Origin: Vandiemenella viatica | Lineage: Eukaryota; Arthropoda; Insecta; Orthoptera; Morabidae | Length of the DNA stretch: 64,000 nucleotides | Assembly: GCA_031002005.1 (NCBI GenBank) | Contig: CM061919.1 | Span: 36,917,088 to 36,981,087 of the forward strand | Direction of reading: 5' to 3' | Shown: positions 19,641-30,170 of the stretch, piece after piece | Position numbering within the stretch: the first letter of the stretch is position 1 | Layout of the letters: every line of letters begins with the position of its first letter | Program-made: the position numbers and the translations under genes | Notes under the pieces: generated by a model | Told to the model about the DNA's origin: nothing | Database searches by the model: none | What the model saw: only the letters and a program-made list of their open reading frames with translations

Positions 19641-21722
19641 GGATTTTTTCTGAGAGTAATAAACTGGAAAATTAGTGTATAAATAAGGACTTCCTGACAT
19701 GTCAGTCTGATTTTGTGTTCATAAGTTTGCAGCTGAACAGTGTTATACAAACATGTTTTGACATTGTGCTCTGTTGTCTTAATCAGGTTTGTATGCTGTT
19801 TGGGAAGACCAGGTGTGTGGTTTCTAACACCACATCTTGTTTTTATAACATCATCCGGCTGCAAACAAAAAATTAATCACTGCATATCAATAAACTTTTA
19901 TTAAAGTACCTAAAATAAAAAAAATATTATTAGTTATGCAATTTGACAGTATAGTATGTTTTGTAGCATGGAACTAAAATTAGCATAATTCACCAATTTT
20001 ATGTCAGTTAATGTTGTCAAATAAAAATGCTTTCGGAATGTGTTAAGTTGTTGCATTTCATTCAGATTTCGATTATTTTGCTGTATGTTGCATTTCACTC
20101 ACAATTCTTTCCGATATGAATTGCTGTCTACATTCCTATTGAATTTGATTTTAGTTGTACAACAAAATTAATTTCTCATCAGTCTTTCCTTGCTAGGAAT
20201 CCTGCATTGAGTACAGAATTGTTTGATGATATGTTTCTTCAACAATAGTTAAAGTAAAAATGGGAATAATAATTGGACATTAAACAGTGCACATGACGAT
20301 ATGAATTGGAATGAGGGTAGTAAAAGTAAACTTATCACTTATCAAAGCCTGACAAGAGTGGTATAGCAACAACAAAAAATACATTGAATACAAAAAAAAT
20401 AATCATTATTTTAGTTGATCTTGTGAGTATAAAACACACAAATGGGTGCCCGTGATGGTGGCTTTTTTTTAAATGAAGCAAAGTCATTAGGTAGAAGTTA
20501 ATAAAACTGAAATGGAAACAGCAGAGTAAGGAATTAATAATTTGTGGAATAGCAAATACAAAATAATACAAAATGAAATAGGACAAAAATACAAAATAAA
20601 ATGGAAAAAATTATAATTTTATTAACATAGGAAAAAAGTAAAAGGTTTACCAGAGGTAGCAAGTAAAAATAAGAGTACTATCAGAAATTTAGAGCATATG
20701 GATGTCTTAGTGGTCTAGGATTATTGTTATTAGTTTCCTACACATTTTTTCAATGCATTCCTGTAGCTGTAACTGCAGGTGTGTGTGTTATGTTGTGTGT
20801 CTCAAATACTCTGTCACATGGTTAAGGGTTGTATAGCATAGCTTATACTATTGTTTGTCTTACTGTTTCTAACCTGTTAATTTTCAGCTGTGATGTGTGT
20901 CTTATTTGTTTGGTAAATGACTAAGATTCCTTATTACTGACTACCTCTCTGCATTCACAGTTCTTTACATTTTGAGGATAAATAGCAAAGAAATTCATTA
21001 CTAATTGAGAAGAAATTTTCAAAAGAAATGTGATTATGCAGTGGGGTAGGCAAAAGAAACCCATGACTTATCAAAGCTGAAGAAGCCAGGAGGGCTTTAA
21101 TGGTGGCAAATAAAGAGACAAACAAGATTTTGGGTGATCGTTCTAGCAAATGAGTCACAAAATCTATTGCATTGAATTAAGAGACGAAGTTAAATAATGT
21201 AGTTTTTTATATTAGACTTTTGGCTTTAAGCTTTATTTGATGAATTATGTTTCTCATCCTGGTCTGATTTCATATTGCCATTTAACTTTATTTCCTATTC
21301 CATTATTATTAAATCAAAAATAGTTGATGAATTGTGAAGTTTTTTAAAAAACTGTGTTGATTTGCATGTTTACATTTGAATGATTGTATTTTCCAGTATT
21401 AACATTAGATACATGTAAATTCATGTTGAGTAATATTGATTTTGATTTACTTTTTTGTCTTGTTTCAAATAACTTTTGAATTCTAAGAGGCCAAAGTAAC
21501 AGCATGGGGTGAGGGCTCTGTAAAGTTGTTGACTGCATAATTTACAGTTGTTTATCATATGTCTATAAAATTAGACTAAAAAATATTTATTTTAGAGACT
21601 GACATGTACAAATTAGGAATTTGTTAGAAGGATTGCATTATCGAATGTACTTGGTTCATAGAATTCTTTCATATTCTGTTTGAGTGAAATTAGTATTTGA
21701 GTTGGTGTTGTTGTTGTTACAG
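19641..21722. other. No gene recognised; AT-rich
   Basis: About 2 kb of AT-rich sequence with short, motif-free frames on both strands. If the exon at 21723 is real, this is intron of the long Nmnat isoform. Confidence 0.5.
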
Positions 21723-21795
21723 AACTGATCCAAAACTACTGAAGTGGTTGTCTTGCGTCATTTGTAAGAAGGTATCGGGATTTTTCAAGAAGTAG
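21723..21795 (+). CDS. Nmnat: Candidate alternative last exon of Nmnat
   Basis: A TTGTTGTTGTTACAG acceptor is followed by one base plus 23 codons and a TAG stop. Joined to exon C (which ends with two bases) it gives Lys and then TDPKLLKWLSCVICKKVSGF followed by FKK. The phase fits exactly, and the short peptide is hydrophobic-basic with two cysteines, quite unlike chance AT-rich frames here. Drosophila Nmnat is known to make isoforms with different C termini. I could not confirm homology. It might also belong to another gene or be fortuitous. Confidence 0.4.
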
Positions 21796-21799
21796 TCTG

Positions 21800-23045
21800 G
21801 TCCTTTACCTTGTTGTCTTCTTGTTATCTGCCGGATCTAGAGGAGGTCAAACTGGGGTGCTTGCTCCGGGTGGCAACTTCAGAGGGGTGGCAGAATCATG
21901 TTTGAAGGGGCGGTAAATAGCAAATTCTTTGTGGTACCTTTTTTCTTTAGCTCTAGTACTCCAACAACCTTCAGGGGGGCAACAAAATTGAAGGACAGCT
22001 CTATATTACCCTGGGTGGAAAATTCATGTTTGAAGGGGCAGCGATCTCAAGTTTTTGCCCTGGCTTGGAAAATTCCTTTTTCGTGTTTATCACAATTATT
22101 TAAAAAAAAATATTTTATGGGTTTGAACATTCTTACATTTATTTCTTGTCATTTGCGAGGTATCCTTTCCTTCTTTTTTTTTAACTGCTATTTTCTTTAT
22201 ATTTTTAGCATCGATAATTAAAGAAATCCTGGTTGGTCTTACCACTCCTTCCAGGTTCTTTGCAATCTCTTCTGTAATTGATTGCACACTCTGGACGATA
22301 AATGTGTGGCCCCAGGATATCATCACACACATTTTTTGGCTATCACCTCGCAGATTAAATTTAATTATATACTTCTCTATGAAATCAAAGTATCTGTTGT
22401 TTTAGAACAACTACTATTTATTAACACTTAGAATGGACTCAAATAATTACACTTCTTGCATTCATGAAGTCAAATACAAACAACGGTGCTTTAAAACATT
22501 CATTAATTTCACAACCATCCTTCTTATATTGAACCGCATCTCTTTGGCTAAACTAACAATACCATTACAGTCTACGAACTTCAATACAACAAAACATATT
22601 ATAAAAACTTAAATTTGCCCCTTTTACACATACTACACTGTATGGTTTTGTTTTTTAAAAACTACATTCATACATAGCATAAAAACGAAGTAGTATAATT
22701 ATTATTTCAATGTCTGATGAAGTGGGACTTCGCACACTTGTTGTATGGAACAACAAATATCTCTTCTACACTCAGAAAATTAAAATTCATATTGAGAATT
22801 AGTTATGATAAATTTATTGATTACACTGTTCTACAAAGAAAAATTTTCTGATATGGATATATGTATTTCTGTAGCATTGTTTCATTGGGAATTCAAATAT
22901 GAAATCAGAAATTACCCATCAGGCACAGTTTTTTTTTAGTTATATGGAAAAATGTATATTTTAACGTCCAGCTTCAACTTCCACATTTAACTTGTTTTAA
23001 TCTTATATATACATATTAAAATAGACGTGTGTTTTCCTATATTTC
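21800..23045. other. No gene recognised
   Basis: A degenerate near-duplicate, GTTTGAAGGGGCRG, occurs at about 21900 and 22027. Otherwise the sequence is AT-rich without coding or repeat signatures that I can assign. Confidence 0.4.
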
Positions 23046-23884
23046 ACTTTTCAGCCACCAGTACCTAGCACAGATCACTGGTGTTTGTGTGTGGAAGTAG
23101 CATGGAGTTTCCTGTCATGCACAACGTTGGCCGAATGCCGATAGCTGTGGGGATGTGGGAGATATGATGACTAAAGTTGGTCAGTGCAGGGCGTTTTCAT
23201 ATTTCGAACAAAAATTTGTGTCTCCTTATACTTCTCTTTCCTGCCACAACTACATAGCATAGACCATTGGTGTTTGTGTGCGGTAGTAGAATCATGTCTC
23301 CTGTCGTGCACTATGGTTGTTAGATGTCGGTAGCTATGGGGGTGTGGGAGATATGGGGGTTAAAAGTGGTCGACTTGCAGTAATTTCATATTTCTGCCAA
23401 AGACGCACGTGTCTTGGTGTATCACTTTTCAGTGAAAACTATCTATCGCAGATCACTGGCGTTTGTGTGTGGTAGTATCACAGAGTCACCTTCTGATCAC
23501 AACGTCGGCTGAATTTCAGTAACTGTGGTAGTGTGGGAAATATGGTGGTTGAGGATATTTTCGTATTTTGACAAAAGACATGTGTCTCCGCATATGTCAC
23601 TTTTCTGCCACAACTACATAGCATATAGCATTGGTATTGTGTGGTAGTAATATCATGTCTCCTATCGTGCACAATGTTGGTTAGATGTCAGTAGCTAAGA
23701 GGGTGTGGGAGAAATGGTGGTTGATAGTGGTCGACCTGTGGTACTTTCATATTTCTGCCAAAGACGTATGTGTCTTGGTGTATCACTTTTCAGCTAAAAC
23801 TATCTAGCTCAGTTCACTGGTGTTTGTGTGTGGTAGTAACACGGTTACCTCTCAATCACAACGTTGGCCGAATTTCAGTAACTG
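23046..23884. repeat. Tandem repeat array 1, ~185-bp units in alternating pairs
   Basis: The landmark GTGTTTGTGTGTGGTAGTA recurs at about 23080, 23266, 23458, 23631 and 23818, a spacing of 173-192 bp. Units alternate between type A (CACAACGTTGGCCGAAT...GTAACTGTGG) and type B (CACTATGGTTGTTAGATGTC...GGGGGTGTGGGAGATATG). The higher-order repeat is therefore about 370 bp. The array is cut at about 23884 by a mariner remnant. The same array occurs at 47938-51651 with the same left edge. Confidence 0.85.
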
Positions 23885-24705
23885 TTGGATATTTTCTTGC
23901 ATTGTGACTGAAGATTTGGCCATGAAGAGAATGTCGGCAAAATTTGTCCCAAAGCTGCTGCTGATGGCGCCGAAAAGCAAATTCATTTTGAAGTCTCGCA
24001 GGACATGTTAGACTTCACAAACAGTGAGTCTGGCTTCATGAACACCATAATCACTGGTGAAGAGTCCTTGGTGTACGGGTATCACCTGGAAACCAAATTC
24101 CAGTTCTCACAGTGGAAGCATTCGACGTTGCCGAGACCAAAGAAGGCCGCCAAGTGCGCAGCAATATCAAAGTGATGCTGACTGCTTTCTTTGACTCCCA
24201 CGATGTGGTATACCACGAGTATGCACCACAGTCAAACAATCACCAGATGGTACTACAGGAAAGTCCTCCATTGTCTACGTGATACCGTGCAGCACCAAAG
24301 ACCGGATTAGTGGTCAACAGGAAATTGGCAGCACCATCACAACAATGCTCCAGCACATTCCTCGCACTTTATTTAGACTATTTTGGCAAAAAAAAAAAAA
24401 AAAAACAAGAATCCAGTGGCTCAACAGGCTCCCTAGTCTCCTGATATGGCCCCCTGCGACTTCTGGCTGTTCCCCAAACTCAAGAGGCAGTTGAATGGAA
24501 AGCAGTTTCAGACAAGAGATAACATTGTGGCCGCAACAACAGCAGAACTAAACTCCACTCCAAAAGAGGCTTTGTCGGAATGCTTCCAACAATGGTGGCA
24601 CCACTGGGACAAGTGTGTGGAGTCCCAAGGAGACCACTTCTAGAGTCCAACGCTCCAGGTATGCCAGTTTTCTTTCCGGGTCGGATACTTTTCTAACAGA
24701 CCTTG
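23885..24705 (+). pseudogene. mariner transposase remnant inserted in the tandem array
   Basis: The + strand frames read AKFVPKLL, DMLDFTNSDSGFMNTIITGE, ESLVYGYHLETKFQSSQWKH, SNIKVMLTAFFDSHDVVYHE, HHNNAPAHS-like text, SPDMAPCDFWLFPKLKRQ and NATTAELNSTPKEALSECF. These are the C-terminal two-thirds of a mariner transposase in order. Frameshifts and an A17 run near 24390-24406 break it. The right terminal repeat ends CAGACCTTG then TA at about 24705. The left end is truncated at the satellite junction. Confidence 0.75.
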
Positions 24706-24729
24706 TATATGCTCACATGTACTAAACAC

Positions 24730-25460
24730 AATGAAGACCTCAAAATTATTGCCATAATATTAGGTATGCAACAAGGCGACAGCTAATACGGGTGTTTCAT
24801 ATGTGAGTGGAAGAGTTGTGGCAGAATTTAGTATTTTAAGAAAAAGAGGTTGCCTCGTTCAAATTTGAAACTGAGAAGAAAAAAAAAATTGTCAGTCTAA
24901 GAAACTGGTAGCCAATGAAGATGTGCTGCTTCTTTCACTTTGCATCAAATTAGGCTTAATGAAGAAATTTTTTAAGACCATGGATAACTCTGGAAGATGA
25001 TTTATGCTCCTCTTAAACAAATTTTCTCTTCTTACAGCAGAGAAAGTGAAGAAAAGTGTGTTTGTCAGCCTCCAGAATAGACAAATTCAAAATGACCTAA
25101 ATTTCGAAGAAATTCTGATGGCAGAAGAATGAGGATGGATATGTTTCAAGAATATCGGTAATAATGTTCTGGGAAAACAGAGCTCATAACTGTAAAGATT
25201 TGGTAAATGAGATGCTTGATGCTTACAAAAAAAAATTGGCGTGCGGTATGTAGCTGAAGGTGCATTTTCTGCACTTTCATATGGATTACTTCCCAGAAAG
25301 CTGCAGTGGTAAAAGGTTCCATATGGACATCATAAATTTAGAATACCGGTACAAAGGGAAGTGTATGCCTGTCATCTTGATTAGAATATTATTCATTACT
25401 GCAAAGCTATTCACCACAAAAAGAAGAAATAAGACTATCAATAATTAGAAAATAAACACT
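24730..25460 (+). pseudogene. Unidentified multi-copy arthropod protein (broken)
   Basis: Across frames the text is GYFICEWKS-like, then LMKKFFKTMDN, VKKSVFVSLQNRQIQNDL, CKDLVNEMLDAYKK, and FLHFHMDYFPESCSGKRFHM followed by DIINLEYRYKGK. This resembles, from memory, a family of uncharacterised arthropod proteins with an H-S-H-x-D-F-F-P-x-N motif and an ERFHQDI-type motif. They occur in many genomic copies and may be transposon-encoded. Multiple stops are present. Confidence 0.4.
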
Positions 25461-26079
25461 ATTGTCTAATGTTTTTCTTTTCTAATTATATATAGAATGG
25501 TCTGTGTATGTAGTAGTTCATCTATTGATTTAAATATTTTTTCAGTAACTTTGAGAATAACTAGAGTTTAACATTGTCAGTAAATAAAAAAAGTTTGAAA
25601 GCTTAAAATCCCTATTACTAAAAGAACTGTGCCTGTTAGAAGAAATCAGAAAGTAGATATGAGTTCAGCACATTGACTTCCTTAAGAATCACAACAAATA
25701 TCTCCAGGTGGGGGGAAAAATGTTTTTTCCCCTCGTGGGTGTTGGTTGTCCAAATGGTTTGTTTTTTTCTATTGTAGGTTTCAAGTATTAACAAATAAAT
25801 ATATACATTCATTTATATATACATAAATGTTATATAACAATGCATTATTAAATGTGGATCAGGATAATATAAAAGCTACAATTTTGTTGTTGGGGGTTAA
25901 ATTGATTTAGAGAGAGATTTTTATACTGAATTTTACTGTAATGCTATGAAAGCACACTATTAGCATAAAACTTACTTCAAGAACTTAGTTATGACTGATG
26001 GTAAAAAGAATTGTAGAACAAGAATTCATCTTATTTTATCTGCTTTAAAAAAAATATATATATATATAGTTTATATATA
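25461..26079. other. No gene recognised; AT-rich
   Basis: AT-rich sequence with a short (TA)n tract at about 26055-26070. Nothing codes convincingly. Confidence 0.5.
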
Positions 26080-26542
26080 AAGTCGTCCTGTTGGTAGGAT
26101 TCGGGTTAAAAATGACATTAATACCACTTTCCTATGGCCACCAAAACTGAAGAAAACTTTGTGCTCGACCAAGGATTACCTTGCCCTCTGAATGCCAGGT
26201 GTTTATAATATTCCTTGTAAATCTAGGAAAAGGTATATCAGCTAAACGATATGGTGTATTAATGAGTGATGTTTGGAACATGCCCATCACATTCGTATGG
26301 GGCAGTTGTTGAAATCTACAGTGTCAGAACACAGCCTCAAACAGAGCCACGGCTTTGATCTTCAAAATGCCAGGGCACCGGCACATACTAGAAGCTTCTG
26401 GGACATTATTTTCACCAAAGCGATTGAGATTTTCCTCGTTGGACTGTGGGTCCCAGCTAAGTGAATATTGGATGCCATTCATCAGCAACATGCCAAGGTA
26501 TGCACAGGTCTGTGGGCCAGACCAACTGAGCTTCCACTAGAT
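26080..26542 (+). pseudogene. Penelope-like ORF, linker and GIY-YIG endonuclease (decayed)
   Basis: Broken + strand frames give VGRIRVKNDINTTFLWPPKL, CSTKDYLAL, MPGVYNIPCKSRKRYIS (GVY...YI core of GIY-YIG), EHAHHIRMGQLLKSTVSEHS, and RSFWDIIFTKAIEIFL. This order is characteristic of the C-terminal part of Penelope-clade elements, whose GIY-YIG endonuclease nicks the target. It is a different PLE lineage from the copies at 37-42 kb. The family glycine after YI is replaced and stops are frequent. Confidence 0.65.
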
Positions 26543-26734
26543 CAGTGATGTCAAAGATACGGCCCGCGGGCCGTGATCACAATGTGACACAGAAAGAAGA
26601 ATCATGTTTTTAGAGCTTTTAGATAAATAAAATGTTATAATAATTCAGTACATTTTTTTTAATTTGAATATGGCCCGCCTACACATTCTAAATTTAATAT
26701 ACGACCCTCTGCAAAATTGAGTTTGACACCTATG
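26543..26734. mobile_element. hAT-type MITE, 192 bp, nested in PLE remnant
   Basis: The ends are CAGTGATGTCAAA... and ...GTTTGACACCTATG, imperfect inverted repeats, with ACGGCCCGCGGGCCGT just inside the left end. An exact 8-bp duplication, CACTAGAT, flanks it (26535-26542 and 26735-26742), the hAT signature. It has no coding capacity. Confidence 0.85.
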
Positions 26735-26742
26735 CACTAGAT

Positions 26743-27000
26743 GGTTACTGGTGCTACTCCCACTCCAGCTCCCAGGCATTGCTCAAGCATTGCTCAAGTC
26801 AGCTGTGTGCACATATACCTTGCATGCACTCGGCCACTTGGCAGGCTGAAAAGATCCCAGGCTTCCGCCACTTCATTAGAAGATGGTGAGAGAGATTTCT
26901 ATTGTCAAAACATCGTATGCAAACCCCTCGTTAACTTGGCTAGCATTATATTAATGCAAAATTTTCTTTTCGAACATTAGTCTCTCTGGAATATCAGACA
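26743..27000 (+). pseudogene. PLE 3' remainder after the MITE
   Basis: This sequence continues the PLE piece interrupted at 26542. The end near 26875-26925 (AGAAGATGGTGAGAGAGATT, CAAAACATCGTATGC) has the helix-then-AAAAC layout of a PLE terminus. A direct duplication GCATTGCTCAA occurs at about 26775-26800. No frame is open across it. Confidence 0.3.
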
Positions 27001-27296
27001 CCTGATTCGGATATAGATGTGTTCACACCAAGTGAATCGGAAATGGAGGGAAAAAAAGAAAGGTTGCCATTGGTTTTTTTTTTTTGATTGAAAAGAGAAA
27101 GCTAAATCAGTAATCAGTTATATGAGGAAAATACTCTTCTTGTAAGTGTAGAACATCACAAAAGTAATGAATATAAGATGACATAAATGTGATAAAAAAT
27201 ATAAGTTTTGTCAAATACATATTGAATAAATAATAAGAACTGGGGTTTAATTGATCGTTCAGGCCAATATGATGCCTGTTATCAAATGTGTGTTGG

Positions 27297-27538
27297 CAAG
27301 CTAGTACCATCAGCAGCTGAGCATGGAAACACTATGCTCTCGCATTTGAGAGGACGTGGATTTGAATCCCTGTCCGATGAACCAGATTTGGGTTTTCCAT
27401 GGTTTCCCCAAATCACTTCAGGTGAATACTACAATGGTCCCTTCAAAAGACCATGGTCATATTTCTTCCCATTTCTTACCTGCATCTAATAATGGACCAG
27501 TTGTAAAGCCATTAAAAAAAACATCATTAAAAAATGGA
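27297..27538 (+). repeat. tRNA-derived SINE, copy 4
   Basis: A diverged head (CATTTGAGAGGACGTGGATT, then TTTGAATCCCTGTCC as B box) leads to the standard body (CCAGATTTGGGTTTTCCATG, TCACTTCAGGTGAATAC, CTTCAAAAGACCATGGTC). The tail TGTAAAGCCATTAAAAAAAA ends it. Confidence 0.7.
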
Positions 27539-27539
27539 A

Positions 27540-28125
27540 ATGGTTATTGTGGTTTCAGGGAATACTTCGACAGCCGTTAATGTGAAACAGTTGCTTAAGT
27601 TGTTGAGACTGTGGTATAGGCTGCCACTGGGTGGTTTAAGTTTCTGGCATAAACTGTTAGCCTATCACCATTTATTTGATGAAAAATTGGTTGCTAATGG
27701 GGCCTATATTCAGTGGGGGGAAAACATTTCCATGCCATTGGCTTGGAGTGTGAATTGGTGGATGGGTGCATGTTAAAAGTTTTGCAGTGGTGTTATTGCA
27801 TGAAAATGATCCATGTGGTGGTTTGTAATAATTATAAGGTGAGAATTTGTGCACCAAAATATTTTTAGATTTGGGAGATTTGTTCTGGTATATACATGGG
27901 GTAGTGGATAGGATTTTAGTGGAGAAAGATTTTTTGAAAGGCTACCACAAGTTAATCAACTCAAATTAAGGAGAAAACTGAGTGATGAAAACTTGGTTGG
28001 TTTTAAGAGATTTGGGAGTGGGGTAATTGCTTGAAGGATTGGTTCAGAGTGGTGGTAGCAGGAATTGAGTGCTTGTCATAGCTTTTGGGAGCATCTGGAG
28101 ACACACTGTTTCACCTTTCTTGATG
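27540..28125. other. No gene recognised
   Basis: GT-rich sequence in which short variants of GTGGTTT and TTTGGGAG recur. No frame carries a recognisable motif. Confidence 0.4.
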
Positions 28126-28847
28126 TCAATACATACACATAAAAAAAAAATTGTTAGTTGCCACACCATTCACACCAAAAATTCCCACCCTTACAGCTTG
28201 ACCATCCATGGCTAATGCATCTGGCTCCAATGAAGAATCTCTCTCCAGATACTCCCAAATACAATCCATCCTTCTTATACCTGTAAGTACTACAATCCCA
28301 CAACTTGTAAAACTAGCCATACCTTTGTTTTCATTGCCCAGTTCTCTTTTTGATTTCACTAACTTAATCTGATGTGAGCGTAACTTCCTACCTTCCTTTC
28401 TTGAAATGTGCATACGTATCCACAAAACTGTTCCTACTGCCTCAAGCACATGCTCCAGCATATTAGTCAATCTCTAGAACATTTTGATGCAGCAATATGC
28501 CACTTATCTTAACCTTGCGCATATGCAAACCTTCAGCATACACCTGGCTGCCACCATCTATTCCAATCCAAAGAGAGAGGAAACTTTAACCATCACTCGA
28601 TTTGCCACCTGCCGTAAGTCTTACCTCCTACATGAGTAAGGATATTAAACAAAATATTGTGAAATGTGTTTGTGTTTTAGTGTTCATGCGGCCCTCCTGC
28701 CTTCATCTGTGGTGAGTGATGGTTTCCAACCTGCCATCCTGTACCAGTTCATATAAAGGCTTTATTATTCACCAACTATTCATCAGGATGAACGGATACA
28801 GACAAACTGTTTATACCAGCAACCTTGATCTTCTAACTGAGCCTGAT

Positions 28848-29077
28848 GAATGAGTGATTACACTCTGGCCACACATTTGGGAGGACACAGATTTCATCCC
28901 CATTCAACCATACAGATTATGGTTTTGCTTGGCTTTTCAAAATCACTCCAGGTGAATACTGGGATGGTTCGTTCAGTTTGCCATGGTCATATTCGTTCTC
29001 CTTCCTTGCTCCAATCCTTTCCCACCTATGTTAATCTCAATATCAATGAGATGTAAAGCCATACTCACCAAAAAAAT
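28848..29077 (+). repeat. tRNA-derived SINE, copy 5, inside the PLE remnant
   Basis: The head is degraded (CACATTTGGGAGGACACAGA, TTTCATCCCC). The body matches the family (TCACTCCAGGTGAATACTGG, TTTGCCATGGTCATATTCGT) and the tail is GAGATGTAAAGCCATA then an A-rich end. It interrupts the PLE GIY-YIG segment right after the RQTVYTSN block. Confidence 0.65.
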
Positions 29078-29329
29078 ATACTATCCAGAGGCAACCCGTG
29101 CCAGTTTCTGCAATCTGAGCGGCTGAAAATAAGATAGGATAAGGAAAATAACCCATCACTTACCACAAATGAAGGCAGGTGAGCCATATGAAGCCAGATG
29201 TAAACCGCAAACAATTCTCAATATTTCATATAATTACCTCAGTCATGATAACACATCTTCCCCCCTGCCGTAAGTCTCACCTCCTACACGAGTAAGGATA
29301 TTAAACAAAATATTGTGAATATGTTTTTT

Positions 29330-29334
<5 letters not shown>

Positions 29335-29374
<40 letters not shown>
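29335..29374. repeat. (TG)20 microsatellite
   Basis: A perfect dinucleotide run follows a T-run, inside the PLE terminal segment at 29265-29430. The equivalent position at about 28665-28680 has only TGTGTTTGTG, so the run expanded within this copy. Confidence 0.9.
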
Positions 29375-29375
<1 letters not shown>

Positions 29376-29879
29376 CTTGTGGCCCTCCTGCCTTCATCTG
29401 TGGTGAGTGATGGTTTATTTTGCTCTGCCCTATCTTATTTTCAGTGCTCAACGTCAGTTTCATTGGCACCATTATTTAGCTGAATTATTTTACAGTGAGG
29501 GCTGTCTGTATTTTCCCAGAAAATAACTCCTTCCAAACTCTGCAGATGGGAACCAGACAACTCTATGGCCTCAATCTCCAATAAAATCCTTCCATTATTC
29601 ACATATCTAATTTAAAATTCTGATAAGTAATATTCTCTGTTCATATTTATATTATCATGTGTTTATTAGTTCTGTGATGTTCTCCCACTAACAGAGATAT
29701 TTCCTCAGCATTAATAATTCAGTATTCTCTCACCCACCCCACCTTCTCCCCTCCATCCATCACTGCCACCATTTCCTTGTCTTCCTCAGTTTCTCATTCG
29801 TTTAGTGGGAATTGATGTGAACATGAGTACCTCATCTATCTCCAAGACTGTTGTATTATTCGTGTTCATGTGTTCATTT

Positions 29880-30170
29880 TTTGTATGATTTGCTGCCCTG
29901 TTGTCCTCACGTATGGTAAGTGATAGAACTCTTTTTCCTAGCCTTCCTTATATATACTACCTTAAAGCATTTTCCTTCTCTTTATTATTGTGATATATAT
30001 ATATATATATATTGTGTGATCGTAAGTTTTCTCGGCGGAACTGTTGCTGGAAGATTTCTCGGGCGTGCAGCCGGGTCAATTGATCGCAGTTGTACGAATT
30101 TTCGATGGCGTAACATGTCATCATGATGGCATGCCAGAGAAATCTTCCAGTATATATATATATATATGAT
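29880..30170. repeat. PLE end, (TA)n, and short hairpin element with PLE signature
   Basis: Bases 29900-29990 repeat the PLE end seen at 2430-2520 and run into (TA)n. Inside the TA tract lies a segment bordered by a 14-bp inverted repeat (CTGGAAGATTTCTC at 30047-30060, GAGAAATCTTCCAG at 30137-30150). On the - strand this segment carries TGATGA, a GATG...CATC helix, GAAAA and then the signature CCCGGCTGCACGCCCGAGAA and CCGCCGAGAAAACTTACGAT. TA repeats resume at 30151-30168. Confidence 0.5.

Larger units (their letters stand above)
28126..29830 (+). pseudogene. Penelope-like element remnant with inserted SINE and inverted ends
   Basis: Broken + strand frames follow the linker and GIY-YIG part of the PLEs at 37-42 kb. 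They read SRYSQIQSILL, FLPSFLEMCIRIHKTVPTAS, AATIYSNPKREETLTITRFA, MNGYRQTVYTSN at about 28790-28830 and VRAVCIFPENNSFQTLQMG at about 29490-29550. Non-coding ends of the family sit inside the region in both orientations: 28590-28740 (+), 29110-29260 (-) and 29265-29430 (+). All carry a stem-loop plus AAATATTGTG and a CCTGCCTTCATCTGTGGTGA block. Several rounds of insertion or rearrangement are needed to explain it. Confidence 0.6.

Noticed and set aside
17606..21735. Splice from the internal CAG/GTGAGC donor in the last Nmnat exon to the acceptor at 21723
   Set aside because: In phase 0 the downstream exon reads Asn then stop, so this junction adds almost nothing; the exon C to 21723 junction is the meaningful one.
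23046..23884. Possible CRISPR-like array
   Set aside because: Units are ~185 bp, repeat over their whole length and have no unique spacers; the setting is eukaryotic.
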